This document shows positions 33,359-42,266 of a stretch of 64,000 nt of DNA, one piece after another. The notes below the pieces were generated by a model, which was not told the origin of the DNA, made no database searches, and saw only the letters and a program-made list of their open reading frames with translations. Position numbers and translations under genes: made by a program. This DNA comes from Hyphomicrobiales bacterium. GTDB lineage: Bacteria; Pseudomonadota; Alphaproteobacteria; Rhizobiales; Xanthobacteraceae. Where the stretch lies: the NCBI GenBank assembly GCA_017305715.1, contig JAFKKG010000010.1, forward strand, positions 124,001 through 188,000, in the 5' to 3' direction. Within the stretch, counting starts at the first letter, position 1. Each line of letters begins with the position of its first letter.

Positions 33359-34831
33359 TTGGCCAAGTCGCAGTGGAGTTTCAAGACCGCCGTCGAACTG
33401 TCGGCGGCGCTGGCCGCGAAAAAAGTGTCCGCCGTCGAGCTGGCGCAGGACACGATCGACCGCATCGAGCGGCACGACGCCAAGATCAACGCCATCTGCG
33501 TGCGCGATTTCGAGCGGGGCCTCGCCGCCGCGCGTGCCGCCGATGCGGAACTGGCGCGCGGTGTCACAAAACCGCTGCTCGGCATCCCCATGACCGTGAA
33601 GGAATCCTACAACGTCGCCGGCCTGCCGACCACTTGGGGCAATCCGCTGCAGAAGGATTTCAAGGCGGCCGAAGACGCGTTGTCGATCTCCCGCGTCAAG
33701 GACGCCGGCGGCGTTATCCTCGGCAAGACCAACGTGCCGCTCGCGCTCGCCGACTGGCAGAGCTACAACGAGATCTACGGCACGACCAACAATCCCTTTG
33801 ATCTCGGCCGCACGCCGGGCGGCTCGTCCGGCGGCTCTTCGGCAGCACTCGCCGCCGGCTACGGCGCGCTCTCTCTGGGCTCCGACATCGGCGGCTCCTT
33901 GCGCGTGCCGGCATTCCATTGCGGAATCTACGCGCACAAGCCGACCTTCAACCTCGTACCGGTGCGCGGCCACACTGCGCCACCCCTGCCGCCGCTGCCG
34001 TTTGACCGCGACCTCTCGGTGATCGGACCGATGGCGCGTGGCGCGGCCGACCTCTCGCTGCTGCTCGATGCGATCGCGGGTCCCGATCCGCTCGAAGCCG
34101 GCAAGGCTTACAGGCTGGCGCTGCCGGCTGCGCGCCACACCGCGTTGAAGGACTTTCGCGTGCTGCTGATCGACACCGATCCGGTGTTGCCGACCGACAC
34201 GGCCGTGCGCGGAACGCTGCAAACACTGGCGGCAAACCTGGCCAAGGCCGGCGTCAAGGTCGAGCGCCAAAGCCGGCTGTTGCCCGACTTCGCCGCATCG
34301 TCCCGGCTCTATATGCGGATGCTGTTGTCGTTCCTCGCGGCGTCTTTTGCGCCGGAAGTCTATGCCGGTGCGCAGGCCGCCGCGGCGTCGCTGCCGGCCG
34401 ATGACATCAGCCTCGCCGCCGAGCGGCTGCGCGGCATCGCGCTGAGCCATCGCGACTGGGTGATCGCCGATGGCGCACGCACCCGCCTGCGCGCGCAGTG
34501 GCGCGAACTGTTCAAGACCTTTGACGTCGTGATCTGCCCAATCATGCCGACGCCGGCCTATCCGCACGATCATTCGCCAGATCAGGAGCAGCGCCGCATC
34601 AAGATCGACGGCAAGGATCATGTCTATCCGGATCAACTGGCGTGGCCGGGCATCGCCACCTTGCCGGGCCTGCCCTCCACCGCGATCCCAACCGGCTTCG
34701 CGCCGGATGGACTGCCGATCGGCGTACAGATCGTCGGCCCGTGGCTGGAAGACCGCACGCCGCTCAAACTCGCCGAACTGATCGAGCGCGAGTTCGGGGG
34801 CTTCGTGCCGCCGCCGATGTTTGACGATTGA
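33359..34831 (+). CDS. Amidase (amidase-signature family)
   Basis: A 490-aa amidase-signature hydrolase that cleaves amides to acid and ammonia. The Ser-cisSer-Lys triad is visible: Lys81 in TVKESYNVAG, Ser156 in TPGGSSGGSSAALAAGYGA and Ser180 in LGSDIGGSLRVPAFHCGI. The TTG start at 33359 has GGGAG upstream; no ATG is close. Divergent from the ABC binding-protein gene (173 bp apart), which may supply the substrate. Similar enzymes act on aliphatic, aryl-acetamide or aminoacyl amides; specificity cannot be read. Confidence 0.92.
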   Translation: MAKSQWSFKTAVELSAALAAKKVSAVELAQDTIDRIERHDAKINAICVRDFERGLAAARAADAELARGVTKPLLGIPMTVKESYNVAGLPTTWGNPLQKDFKAAEDALSISRVKDAGGVILGKTNVPLALADWQSYNEIYGTTNNPFDLGRTPGGSSGGSSAALAAGYGALSLGSDIGGSLRVPAFHCGIYAHKPTFNLVPVRGHTAPPLPPLPFDRDLSVIGPMARGAADLSLLLDAIAGPDPLEAGKAYRLALPAARHTALKDFRVLLIDTDPVLPTDTAVRGTLQTLAANLAKAGVKVERQSRLLPDFAASSRLYMRMLLSFLAASFAPEVYAGAQAAAASLPADDISLAAERLRGIALSHRDWVIADGARTRLRAQWRELFKTFDVVICPIMPTPAYPHDHSPDQEQRRIKIDGKDHVYPDQLAWPGIATLPGLPSTAIPTGFAPDGLPIGVQIVGPWLEDRTPLKLAELIEREFGGFVPPPMFDD

Positions 34832-34841
34832 TCTGCCCAAC

Positions 34842-34924
34842 CGTCATTGCGCGCGAGGCGAAGCAAATCCACCGGGCCGCAAAGCGAGTATGATTGCTTC
34901 ATCGCCTCGCTCCTCGCCATGACG
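34842..34924. repeat. Dispersed repeat, diverged family B copy
   Basis: CCGTCATTGCGCGCGAGGCGAAGCAA and ATTGCTTC..GCCTCGCTCC..CATGACGG keep the family B arm pattern but differ at many positions from the 3564 and 54396 copies. Lies between the amidase and NTF2-like genes. Confidence 0.6.
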
Positions 34925-34947
34925 GAAGAGAGACGAGAGGAACACCC

Positions 34948-35301
34948 ATGAGCAGCGATATCGAGCAACTCACCGCGCTGAACCGCGACTATGTCGCCTC
35001 CGTGCAGAACAGCGACGTCAAGCGCTTCGACGAAATTCTGTCGCCGGATTTTTATTGTTCCAATCCCGACAAGACGCTGGTCGACCGCGCGGCGTTCCTC
35101 AAGCAGACCGCCATCCCGGTGACGATCCGGAATCTCCGGGCCGAGGATGTGAAGATCCGCATCCTCGGCGATTTCGCCATTATCCACGCCGCGACGCGCT
35201 ACACCATGGCGGATGGTCAGGAAGGCCATGGGCGGTATACCGATTGCTGGGCGAAGCAGAACGGCAAATGGCTGGCGGTGTCGGCGCACGTGTCGCGGTA
35301 G
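34948..35301 (+). CDS. NTF2-like (SnoaL/DUF4440) domain protein
   Basis: A 117-aa single-domain cone-shaped NTF2-fold protein: helix IEQLTALNRDYVASVQNSDV, strand FYCSNPDKTLVDRAAFLKQT, and the C-terminal sheet (KIRILGDFAIIHAATRYTMA, GHGRYTDCWAKQNGKWLAVS). Such proteins act as small hydrolases, isomerases or ligand-binding accessories; no catalytic residue can be named here. The ATG at 34948 has GAGAGGAAC upstream; the in-frame extension is repeat sequence. A family C repeat follows. Confidence 0.84.
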   Translation: MSSDIEQLTALNRDYVASVQNSDVKRFDEILSPDFYCSNPDKTLVDRAAFLKQTAIPVTIRNLRAEDVKIRILGDFAIIHAATRYTMADGQEGHGRYTDCWAKQNGKWLAVSAHVSR

Positions 35302-35309
35302 CCACCGCC

Positions 35310-35337
35310 GTCGTCCCGGCTCAAGGCCGGGACGACG
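35310..35337. repeat. Family C repeat arm pair
   Basis: CGTCGTCCCGGC-TCAA-GGCCGGGACGACG: a compact hairpin of the same family as 10330 and 61811. Lies between convergent NTF2-like and alcohol dehydrogenase genes, where it can end both transcripts. Confidence 0.75.
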
Positions 35338-35367
35338 CAGATTATGTGCGGGCCGCGCTAACTCCAC

Positions 35368-36456
35368 TCACGCATCGAACATGATCACGCTGCGGACCGT
35401 CTTGCCGGCCTTCATGTTCGCGAACCCCTCGTTGATCTCGCTCAATTTCAGCTTCGCCGAAATCCAGTCTTCCAGATGCAGCTTGCCGCGCATGTAGAAT
35501 TCGACCAGCCGAGGCATGTCGACGCGGAAATGGTTGGAGCCCATCGACGAGCCCTGGATCCGGCGCTCGCGCAGGAAATCAAAACCGTGCAGCTCGATCT
35601 TCTGGCCGAACGGGATCATGCCGACGATGGTCGCGGTGCCGCCCGCCGCCAGCATCGCAAACGACTGCTCCGCGGTCTCCTTGCGGCCCAGCACTTCGAA
35701 CGAATGGTTGACGCCGCCCTTGGTGAGTTCGCGCACCTGCTGCACGACGTCGCCGTTGCGGGGATCGACAATGTCAGTGGCGCCGAGCTTGGTCGCCAGT
35801 TGCAGTTTGGCGGGATTGGTGTCGATGGCGATGATGCGGCCCGCGCCGGCGATCGCCGCACCATTGATCGCGGCCATGCCGACGCCACCGCAGCCGATCA
35901 CCGCGACCGTTTCGCCGGCCGTGACCTTGGCGGTGTTCACGACGGCGCCATAACCGGTGATGACGCCGCAACCGATCAGCGCGGCCAATTCGAGCGGCAT
36001 GTCGTTGCGGATTTTGACGATGGCGTTCTCATGCACCAGCATCTGCTCGGCGAACGACGACAAATTGAGGAACTGGTTCAGCTTCTCGGACCGCGCCCAG
36101 GACAGCCGGTTGGACGCGCCGGGCAGCATCTTCACGGTCGTGTCGGTGCAGAGCACGGTGCGGCCGGTGGTGCAATTGTCGCAGGTGCCGCAGAACACCG
36201 ACAGACAGGTCACGACATGATCGCCGGGCTTCACATAGGTGACGTCGGAGCCGACTTTTTCGACCACGCCGGCCGATTCATGGCCGAGCACCGCCGGCAG
36301 CGGATGCGGATAGAGCCCTTCCATGAAATGCAGGTCGGAATGACACAGTCCGGCGACGCGCGTGCGGATCAGGACTTCGCGCGGGCCGGGATTCGGCACG
36401 CTGACATCCTCGATGACGAGCGGCTGGTTGACTTCATGCAGGACGGCGGCCTTCAT
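35368..36456 (-). CDS. Zn-dependent alcohol dehydrogenase (class III-like, MDR)
   Basis: A 362-aa medium-chain dehydrogenase. Catalytic Zn ligands: C38 (AGLCHSDLHF) and H59-E60 (LGHESAGVVE), with the third Cys in ALIGCGVITGYGAV; structural Zn set C89-C92-C95-C103 (VFCGTCDNCTTGRTVLC). NAD(P)-binding GxGGVG in IGCGGVGMAAING. The sequence resembles Rv-type 'Zn-dependent alcohol dehydrogenases' (AdhD/NDMA-dependent) more than formaldehyde-specific enzymes. The ATG at 36456 is preferred. Converges on the NTF2 gene; follows an A-family repeat that separates it from the AidB-like gene. Confidence 0.91.
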   Translation of the reverse strand: MKAAVLHEVNQPLVIEDVSVPNPGPREVLIRTRVAGLCHSDLHFMEGLYPHPLPAVLGHESAGVVEKVGSDVTYVKPGDHVVTCLSVFCGTCDNCTTGRTVLCTDTTVKMLPGASNRLSWARSEKLNQFLNLSSFAEQMLVHENAIVKIRNDMPLELAALIGCGVITGYGAVVNTAKVTAGETVAVIGCGGVGMAAINGAAIAGAGRIIAIDTNPAKLQLATKLGATDIVDPRNGDVVQQVRELTKGGVNHSFEVLGRKETAEQSFAMLAAGGTATIVGMIPFGQKIELHGFDFLRERRIQGSSMGSNHFRVDMPRLVEFYMRGKLHLEDWISAKLKLSEINEGFANMKAGKTVRSVIMFDA

Positions 36457-36500
36457 CGGGGTTTCCTCTTTTTGTTTATCGCTACAGCACGTGAATTCTT

Positions 36501-36628
36501 CACCTCTCCCGAAGGGAGAGGTCGAGCGCATCAGAGATGCGATCCGGGTGAGGGGTTCAGGTCCATCGATAGGCCGTACCCCTCACGCGGATTGCTGCGC
36601 AATCCGACCTCTCCCCTTGGGAGAGGTC
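36501..36628. repeat. GC-rich palindromic intergenic repeat (family A)
   Basis: Left arm CACCTCTCCCGAAGGGAGAG, right arm GACCTCTCCCCTTGGGAGAG, with GGGTGAGGGGTT / ACCCCTCACGCGG inside, the same architecture as 23186-23320 and 48726-48853. Located between the acyl-CoA dehydrogenase-like and alcohol dehydrogenase genes on the minus strand. Confidence 0.83.
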
Positions 36629-36634
36629 AAGACC

Positions 36635-38419
36635 CTACGCCGCGGTGAGCAATTCGCCAACCTCGGCCATGCCGACCGCGCGTTCACCGAGCAGGTGGCC
36701 CGTGATGGCGCGCTGCGTGGCATTTTCCGCCAAACGGAACGGGTCTGAGGCCGCGACCCGGTGATCGATCACCATGCGGGACAGCAGCAGCCGCCGGGCG
36801 TCGCCGCGCATCTCGTGGATACGGCCGCCTTCCCATGCCATCGCTACCGCGCTTGCCACGTGATAAAGCAGGCTGGTGGCGCGCCGCGCATCGCCTTCAT
36901 TGTCGGACTTGCTGGCGACCTCGCGTGCAAAGCCGATGGCGCGGTCGGCCAAATCGCGCAAGCGATTGCGCCACGCCTGTGGCACATTGGCGCTGTCGTC
37001 GAGGCGGGCATGCAAATCGGCTGATAGCGCCGCATCTGCACCATGGCGGCCGACCGCGCGTTTCAGCGCGTCGATCGCGACGATATTGCCGGTGCCCTCC
37101 CAGATCGAGCCGAGATGCGCGTCGCGCAGCAATCGCGGGGTTGCGAATTCCTCGATGTAACCGATGCCGCCGCGCATCTCCAAGGCGTCGCCGCAGACTT
37201 TGCGGGCGTCGCGGGTGGCGCGGAACTTCAGGGTCGGCGTCAGGATGCGCAGCAACGCTGCCGCGTCCTGGCTGCCGGCTTCGGCGCGGTCGAGCGCGTC
37301 GGCGGTGAGAAAGCTCATCGACAGCGCCTGTTCGGTCGGCAACATGATCTTCATCAATTGCCGCCGCGCCAGCGGCAGGTCGATGATGCGCTGGCCGAAC
37401 ACCACGCGGTTTCGCGCCACCGTCATCGCATCATGATGCGCGCGTCGCATCAGCGCGGTGGATTTGACGCCGTTCGACAGCCGCGACGAATTCACCATCT
37501 CGGCCATCTGCACAAAGCCGCGATCGAGCTTGCCGACGGCATAGGCGATCGCGCCTTCCAGCTTGATCTCGCCTGACGCCATCGAGCGGGTGCCGAGCTT
37601 GTCCTTCAGCCGAACGATCCGGTAGTGGTTTTGCGATCCGTCCTCGAGCCGCCGCGGCATCAGGAACAGGCCGACGCCGCGCGTGCCCGGGCCCGCGCCT
37701 TCCGGGCGTGCCAGCAGCATCACCACTTCGGCATCCGCATTGGAGCAGAACCACTTTTCGCCATGCAGCCGCCAGTGATCGCCCTCCTGCACGGCGGTCG
37801 TAGTCAGTGTGCCGACGTCGGAGCCGCCTTCCTTTTCGGTCATGAACTGACCGCCCTGGGTCAGCTTGCCCATGTCGGTCTGCGTCAGCCCGTCGAGATA
37901 TTTTGCCTTGAGCGCTTCGCTGCCGAAATTGTTGAGAAGCTTGGCGCAGCCATCCGTGACGTTGATCGGACAGCCCATCCCGAATTCGGTCTGGTTGAAC
38001 AGGAACGTAAAGGCGTGTTTTGCCACCACGGGATATTTGTCCGGCCACCCCATGATGCCCTTGCGGATCGACATCGCATGAATGCCGAATTCGCCGAAGG
38101 CGACCTTCTCCAGTTCGCGATAGGCCGGATGATATTCGATATATTGGGAATCACGGCCAAAGCGATCGCGCTGGTGCAGCACCGGCGTGTGGCGATCGGC
38201 GAGCCGCGCGCATTCGTCGAGGTAACCGCCGGCAAGCTCGCCGAGCCGGTCGAGATGCGGTTCGATGTGGCGAAACAACGGCTCCGGCAGATGCAGCCGC
38301 AGCAGGTCGGTCAGCGCCGGATCGGCCCGGTAGAAATTCATCCCCGTCGTATCTGGCGCGAGCAATCCGGGCTTGCCGTCTGGCGCCGTGCTGCGATCAT
38401 GCGTGAGAGGCTGCTGCAT
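36635..38419 (-). CDS. Acyl-CoA dehydrogenase-family protein, AidB-like
   Basis: A 594-aa flavoprotein, clearly longer than metabolic acyl-CoA dehydrogenases (about 380 aa) and close to AidB/DNA alkylation-response proteins. The FAD/substrate motifs are FMTEKEGGSDVGTLTTTAV, HGEKWFCSNADAEVVMLLAR and GGIGYIEEFATPRLLRDAHL (a WEGTGNI motif follows with the Glu in the medium-chain position). The C-terminal 100 residues are an extra helical domain. The start is set at 38419. It is divergent from the GST-SDR-hydratase genes at 38524, which may form one regulon with it. Binding to DNA is not shown. Confidence 0.85.
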   Translation of the reverse strand: MQQPLTHDRSTAPDGKPGLLAPDTTGMNFYRADPALTDLLRLHLPEPLFRHIEPHLDRLGELAGGYLDECARLADRHTPVLHQRDRFGRDSQYIEYHPAYRELEKVAFGEFGIHAMSIRKGIMGWPDKYPVVAKHAFTFLFNQTEFGMGCPINVTDGCAKLLNNFGSEALKAKYLDGLTQTDMGKLTQGGQFMTEKEGGSDVGTLTTTAVQEGDHWRLHGEKWFCSNADAEVVMLLARPEGAGPGTRGVGLFLMPRRLEDGSQNHYRIVRLKDKLGTRSMASGEIKLEGAIAYAVGKLDRGFVQMAEMVNSSRLSNGVKSTALMRRAHHDAMTVARNRVVFGQRIIDLPLARRQLMKIMLPTEQALSMSFLTADALDRAEAGSQDAAALLRILTPTLKFRATRDARKVCGDALEMRGGIGYIEEFATPRLLRDAHLGSIWEGTGNIVAIDALKRAVGRHGADAALSADLHARLDDSANVPQAWRNRLRDLADRAIGFAREVASKSDNEGDARRATSLLYHVASAVAMAWEGGRIHEMRGDARRLLLSRMVIDHRVAASDPFRLAENATQRAITGHLLGERAVGMAEVGELLTAA

Positions 38420-38523
38420 ATTTATCTCTTGTCCGTTCCGCCCGATCTTGATCATCTACCGATAACGTCGGCGATCAACCCGTCAACAAGCATAATTGCA
38501 AGCCTAACTGGAGAGGACCACCC

Positions 38524-39522
38524 ATGGCGGAAGGATATCGCATTATCGGCGCCGAGATGTCGCCCTACTCGGTGAAAGTACGCGCCTATTTCCGCTACAA
38601 GGGCATTCCGCATCAATGGATATTGCGCAATGCGGCAAGCCAGGCGGAGTTCGAGAAACACGCCAAGATGCCGATCATCCCGCTGGTGATTTCGCCAGAC
38701 GGAACTGGCATCCAGGATTCCACCCCCATCATCGATCAGGTCGAAAAGCTTCACCCGGAGCCCTCGATCCATCCGACCGATCCGGTCGCCAGATTTATTT
38801 CTGCGTTGATCGAGGAATTCGGCGACGAATGGGGCAACAAATGGATGTTCCATTACCGCTGGGCGCGAGACGTCGACCAGATTTCCTCGGCCGGTCGCAT
38901 CGCGCGGATGCGCGCACCGGCGGCAAGCGAGGAAGAGCACGACAAGTTTGCAGGCCAGGTCCGTGCGCGCATGGTCGACCGGGTCTGGTTCGTCGGCTCA
39001 AACGCGACGACCGCGCCGCAAATCGAGGCCGGACTGCAGGAGATGCTCGTTCTGCTGAACGCCCATCTCGCCAAACGGCCCTATCTGTTCGGCGCGCGGC
39101 CTGCCTATGGCGATTTCGGCCTCTGGGGGCAGTTTTACGAGATGTGGACCGATCCGACCGTCGGCGCCCTGATCGGCGGCGGCGCGCCGAACGTGCTGGA
39201 TTGGGTGCATCGCATGTTGTGGCCGAGGTCCGAAGGCGTGTTCGAAGGCTGGACATCGCTGGCGCCGACGCTGATGCCGATCCTTACCAAACAGGTCGGG
39301 CGGCAGTTCTGGCCCTGGACTCTCGCCAACGAAGCCGCCCTGAAGGACGGCAAGCAAGAATTCAGCGTCACGCTCGGCGACAAGCTCTGGACCCAGAAGC
39401 CGCAGAAATACCACGCCCGCTCGCTCGGCATGCTGCGCGCGAAATATGCCGAGATCGCCGACAAGAAAGATCTCGACCTGGTTCTGGCTGCGGCGGGTTG
39501 TCTGGCCGGATTGCGCGCCTAG
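38524..39522 (+). CDS. Glutathione S-transferase-family protein (long form)
   Basis: A 332-aa protein with an N-terminal thioredoxin/GST domain (GAEMSPYSVKVRAYFRYKGI, IIPLVISPDGTGIQDSTPII) in which a Ser/Tyr precedes the GSH site, and a long helical C-terminal domain (about 95-330) including RPAYGDFGLWGQFYEMWTDP. The C-terminal 90 residues exceed canonical GSTs, as in the faxC/metaxin-like group. Starts 104 bp from the divergent AidB-like gene; an SDR follows by 33 bp and a hydratase-family gene after a repeat, making a probable operon. Likely detoxification or thiol transfer; substrate unknown. Confidence 0.85.
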   Translation: MAEGYRIIGAEMSPYSVKVRAYFRYKGIPHQWILRNAASQAEFEKHAKMPIIPLVISPDGTGIQDSTPIIDQVEKLHPEPSIHPTDPVARFISALIEEFGDEWGNKWMFHYRWARDVDQISSAGRIARMRAPAASEEEHDKFAGQVRARMVDRVWFVGSNATTAPQIEAGLQEMLVLLNAHLAKRPYLFGARPAYGDFGLWGQFYEMWTDPTVGALIGGGAPNVLDWVHRMLWPRSEGVFEGWTSLAPTLMPILTKQVGRQFWPWTLANEAALKDGKQEFSVTLGDKLWTQKPQKYHARSLGMLRAKYAEIADKKDLDLVLAAAGCLAGLRA

Positions 39523-39555
39523 ATAAAAGTCCCCGGCCATAAGTGGAGAGCGCCC

Positions 39556-40257
39556 ATGCAGACGCCAACCTACAAGACCGCCCTGATTGTCGGCGCCGGC
39601 GAGGGATTGAGCGCTTCACTGGCGCGGCTGTTCGCCCGCGAAAAAATCCGGGTGGCGCTTGCCGCCCGCAAAATCGAAAAACTCGGCGCGCTCTGCACCG
39701 AAACCGGCGCCCGCGCCTATACCTGCGACGCCACCAGTGCCGACGACGTCGAGCGGCTGTTCGGCCAGGTCGAGCGCGAGATCGCAGCCCCTGATCTGGT
39801 GGTCTATAACGCCAGCGGGCGGGCGCGCGGGCCCTTCACTGACCTCGTGCCGGCCGACGTGGCGAACGCGATTGCGGTCAGCGCGTTCGGCGGCTTCCTG
39901 GTGGCGCAACAGGCGGTATCGCGCATGCTGCCGAACAAGCACGGCGCGATCCTGTTCACCGGCGCCTCCGCCAGCGTCAAGGGCTACGCCCAGTCGGCGC
40001 CGTTCGCGATGGGCAAATTCGCGCTACGCGGCCTCGCCCAGAGCATGGCCCGCGAATTATCGCCGCAGGGCATTCACGTCGCCCATTTCGTCATCGACGG
40101 CGGCATCCGCAGCGCCGCCCGTACCGAACCCGCCGACCGGCCGGATTCGATGCTCGATCCCGACGCCATTGCGCAGAGCTACTGGAACGTGCTGCAGCAG
40201 CCGCGCAGCGCCTGGACCTGGGAACTGGAATTGCGGCCATGGGTCGAGAAGTTTTAG
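39556..40257 (+). CDS. SDR-family protein with Phe in place of the catalytic Tyr
   Basis: A 233-aa short-chain dehydrogenase-like protein. The nucleotide motif is variant (IVGAGEGLSASLARLF, 11-26), NNAG is replaced by YNASG, Ser138/140 (TGASASVKG) is kept, but the YxxxK position reads F150-A-M-G-K154 (SAPFAMGKFALRGLAQSMAR). The Tyr-to-Phe change removes the classical proton relay, so it may be a non-reducing or substrate-specific relative, or a binding protein. It lies 33 bp after the GST gene; a D-family repeat (40264-40348) separates the hydratase-family gene. Confidence 0.86.
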   Translation: MQTPTYKTALIVGAGEGLSASLARLFAREKIRVALAARKIEKLGALCTETGARAYTCDATSADDVERLFGQVEREIAAPDLVVYNASGRARGPFTDLVPADVANAIAVSAFGGFLVAQQAVSRMLPNKHGAILFTGASASVKGYAQSAPFAMGKFALRGLAQSMARELSPQGIHVAHFVIDGGIRSAARTEPADRPDSMLDPDAIAQSYWNVLQQPRSAWTWELELRPWVEKF

Positions 40258-40263
40258 AGATCG

Positions 40264-40348
40264 CCGTCATTCCGGGGCATCGCGCAGCGATGAACCCGGA
40301 ATCTCGAGATTCCGGGTCTGGTGCTTACGCACCATCCCGGAATGACGG
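40264..40348. repeat. Dispersed palindromic repeat (family D)
   Basis: CGTCATTCCGGGGCATCGCG (left) and CCATCCCGGAATGACGGG (right) form the outer stem; GAACCCGGAATCTCGAGATT-CCGGGT is an internal near-perfect palindrome. A shorter relative lies at 51649-51679. Confidence 0.85.
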
Positions 40349-40371
40349 GCAACAAGAAGCACTGGGGAAAC

Positions 40372-41199
40372 ATGACCGAAATCACCATCGACACCGGCAC
40401 CAATGAATTGCTGTGCGTGATCCGCGACCGCGTTGCGATCATCACGCTGAACCGCCCGGAAGCGCGCAACGCGCTGTCGGATCATCTGACGCCGGCGCTG
40501 CGCAACATGATCAAGGTCTGCGGCGAGAATTCTGAAGTCGGCGCGCTCTTGATCACCGGCGCCGGCACCGCGTTCTGCGCCGGCGGCAACGTCAAGGGCA
40601 TGGGCGCCAACCGCGACAAGAAGAAGCTCGAAATGTCCCATGACGAGCGGGTCGCCGATTTGCAGGAACGGCAGCGCCTCCTGACCGGCGCGCTGGTCTC
40701 GGTGCGCAAGCCGACCATCGCGGCCCTGCCCGGCCCCGCGGTCGGCGCCGGGCTCGCGCTTGCGATGGCCTGCGATCTCCGCATCGCCGCGCAATCGGCC
40801 TTCCTTTCCACCGGCTACCTCAAGGTCGGCCTGAGCGGCGACTATGGCATCGCCTGGCTGTTGACGCGCCTCGTCGGCACCTCGCGCGCCCGCGAATTGA
40901 TGTTCACCTGCGAGCGGGTCGATGCGGACAGATGCGAGACGATCGGCCTCGTCAACCGCGTGGTCCCGGACGACAGACTGCAGGCGGAAGCCTTTGCGCT
41001 CGCCAAATCGATCGCGGACGGTCCGACGATCGCGATCCGCTACATGAAGGACAATCTCGACGAAGCCCTGATGTTCGATTTCGCCACCGCGCGCGACCAC
41101 GAGGCCGAGCGCATGATCCGCACCCAAATGACGGCGGACCACAAGGAGGCGGTGGCGGCCTTCATCGAAAAGCGCAAGCCGGTGTTCAAGGGCGGCTAG
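40372..41199 (+). CDS. Enoyl-CoA hydratase/isomerase-family protein (Asp-type)
   Basis: A 275-aa crotonase-family protein. AFCAGGNVKGMG (67-78) and PGPAVGAGLALAMACDLRIA form the oxyanion hole; neither hydratase Glu is present (AGLALAM, TGYLKVGLSG). Asp157 in KVGLSGDYGIAWLLTRLVG aligns with the catalytic Asp of the PaaG-type isomerases, so an isomerase or ring-type CoA reaction is more likely than hydration. The ATG at 40372 is preferred; upstream residues are repeat. Its stop (41197-41199) overlaps the stop of the convergent AraC gene by 4 bp (CTAG). Confidence 0.87.
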   Translation: MTEITIDTGTNELLCVIRDRVAIITLNRPEARNALSDHLTPALRNMIKVCGENSEVGALLITGAGTAFCAGGNVKGMGANRDKKKLEMSHDERVADLQERQRLLTGALVSVRKPTIAALPGPAVGAGLALAMACDLRIAAQSAFLSTGYLKVGLSGDYGIAWLLTRLVGTSRARELMFTCERVDADRCETIGLVNRVVPDDRLQAEAFALAKSIADGPTIAIRYMKDNLDEALMFDFATARDHEAERMIRTQMTADHKEAVAAFIEKRKPVFKGG

Positions 41200-42149
41200 G
41201 CCGAGGCCTTGGCATCCACGACTTCGGCATTGCGCCGGATCACCTGCGGCGGCTGACCAAAGGCGCGCAGGAAGGCGCGGCGCATGCGGTCGCGATCGGC
41301 AAAGCCGGTTTGCCGGGCGATCACTTCGATCGGATGGCGGGTCTGCTCCATCATCAGGCGGGCGGTTTCAAGCCGCAGATTTTCTACTGCCTTGGCCGGC
41401 GATTGACCGGTCTCGGCATGGAAGGCGCGGCTGAACTGGCGCGGGCTCAGATGCGCCGCGTCGGCCAGTTCATGCACCGACAGTTTTGAGGTGAGATTGC
41501 GCTTGGCGTAGGTCAACGCGCTCTGGATCCGGTCGGATTTCGGCTCCAGTTCCAGCAGCGCCGAGAACTGCGACTGGCCGCCGGCGCGGCGGTGATAAAC
41601 CACGAGCTTCTTCGCCACGGCCCTGGCCACCTCGGCGCCGAAATCATTCTCGATCAGCGCCAGCGCGAGATCGACGCCGGCGGTCGCACCAGCCGAGGTC
41701 CACACCGGACCATCGGATATGAAGATGCGGTCTTCCTCCACCTTCACCTTGGGAAACCGCGCCTGCAGGTCGCGCGCATAAAACCAGTGGGTCGTCGCGC
41801 GGCGTCCATCGAGCAGGCCCGCTTCGGCAAGCACGAACGCACCGGTGCAGGTCGCGGCGACGCGCCGGTGCCGCTCCAGAGCCTTGCCGACGAATTCGAT
41901 CAGGCCCGGCGACGACGGCGCGATTTCGGTACCGCCTCCGAGAATCAGCGTGTCGAAATTGGTATCGCCAAACGGCTCGGCCACCACGTTCATGCCCATC
42001 GAGGCGCGCACGACTCCGCCGGTCTCGGACAATAGTTGTACCTCATAGGCGGGCTTGCCGAGGTGCACATTGGCGAATTCGAAGGCGGAGATGACGGCGA
42101 AGCCCATCACCTGGAAACCGGGGAAAACGACGAAACCGATCCGCTGCAT
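41196..42149 (-). CDS. GlxA-type AraC-family transcriptional regulator
   Basis: A 317-aa two-domain regulator: a DJ-1/PfpI-like amidotransferase-fold domain at the N-terminus (MQRIGFVVFPGFQVMGFAVI, CTGAFVLAEAGLLDGRRATT; the Cys is in the nucleophile elbow) and an AraC HTH domain at about 210-310 (LTSKLSVHELADAAHLSPRQ, GFADRDRMRRAFLRAFGQPP). The start at 42149 is preferred. It is divergent from the SDR gene at 42267 (118 bp), which it probably activates. GACAT direct repeats 9 bp apart lie between them. Confidence 0.92.
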   Translation of the reverse strand: MQRIGFVVFPGFQVMGFAVISAFEFANVHLGKPAYEVQLLSETGGVVRASMGMNVVAEPFGDTNFDTLILGGGTEIAPSSPGLIEFVGKALERHRRVAATCTGAFVLAEAGLLDGRRATTHWFYARDLQARFPKVKVEEDRIFISDGPVWTSAGATAGVDLALALIENDFGAEVARAVAKKLVVYHRRAGGQSQFSALLELEPKSDRIQSALTYAKRNLTSKLSVHELADAAHLSPRQFSRAFHAETGQSPAKAVENLRLETARLMMEQTRHPIEVIARQTGFADRDRMRRAFLRAFGQPPQVIRRNAEVVDAKASA

Positions 42150-42186
42150 GACGGTCACCCAGAATGTCCTAAAACGCCGCTTATAT

Positions 42187-42200
42187 GACATTTAAGACAT
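42187..42200. promoter_or_regulatory. Possible AraC-type direct repeat
   Basis: GACAT at 42187-42191 and again at 42196-42200, 9 bp apart, between the divergent GlxA-type regulator and SDR genes. AraC proteins bind direct repeats; the short length makes this weak. Confidence 0.25.
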
Positions 42201-42266
42201 AGGCTTTCAAGCCTAGGTTTCTCCCATGCAGCCCGGCTGGGCTGGGAAAACAGAGGAGACCAGACC

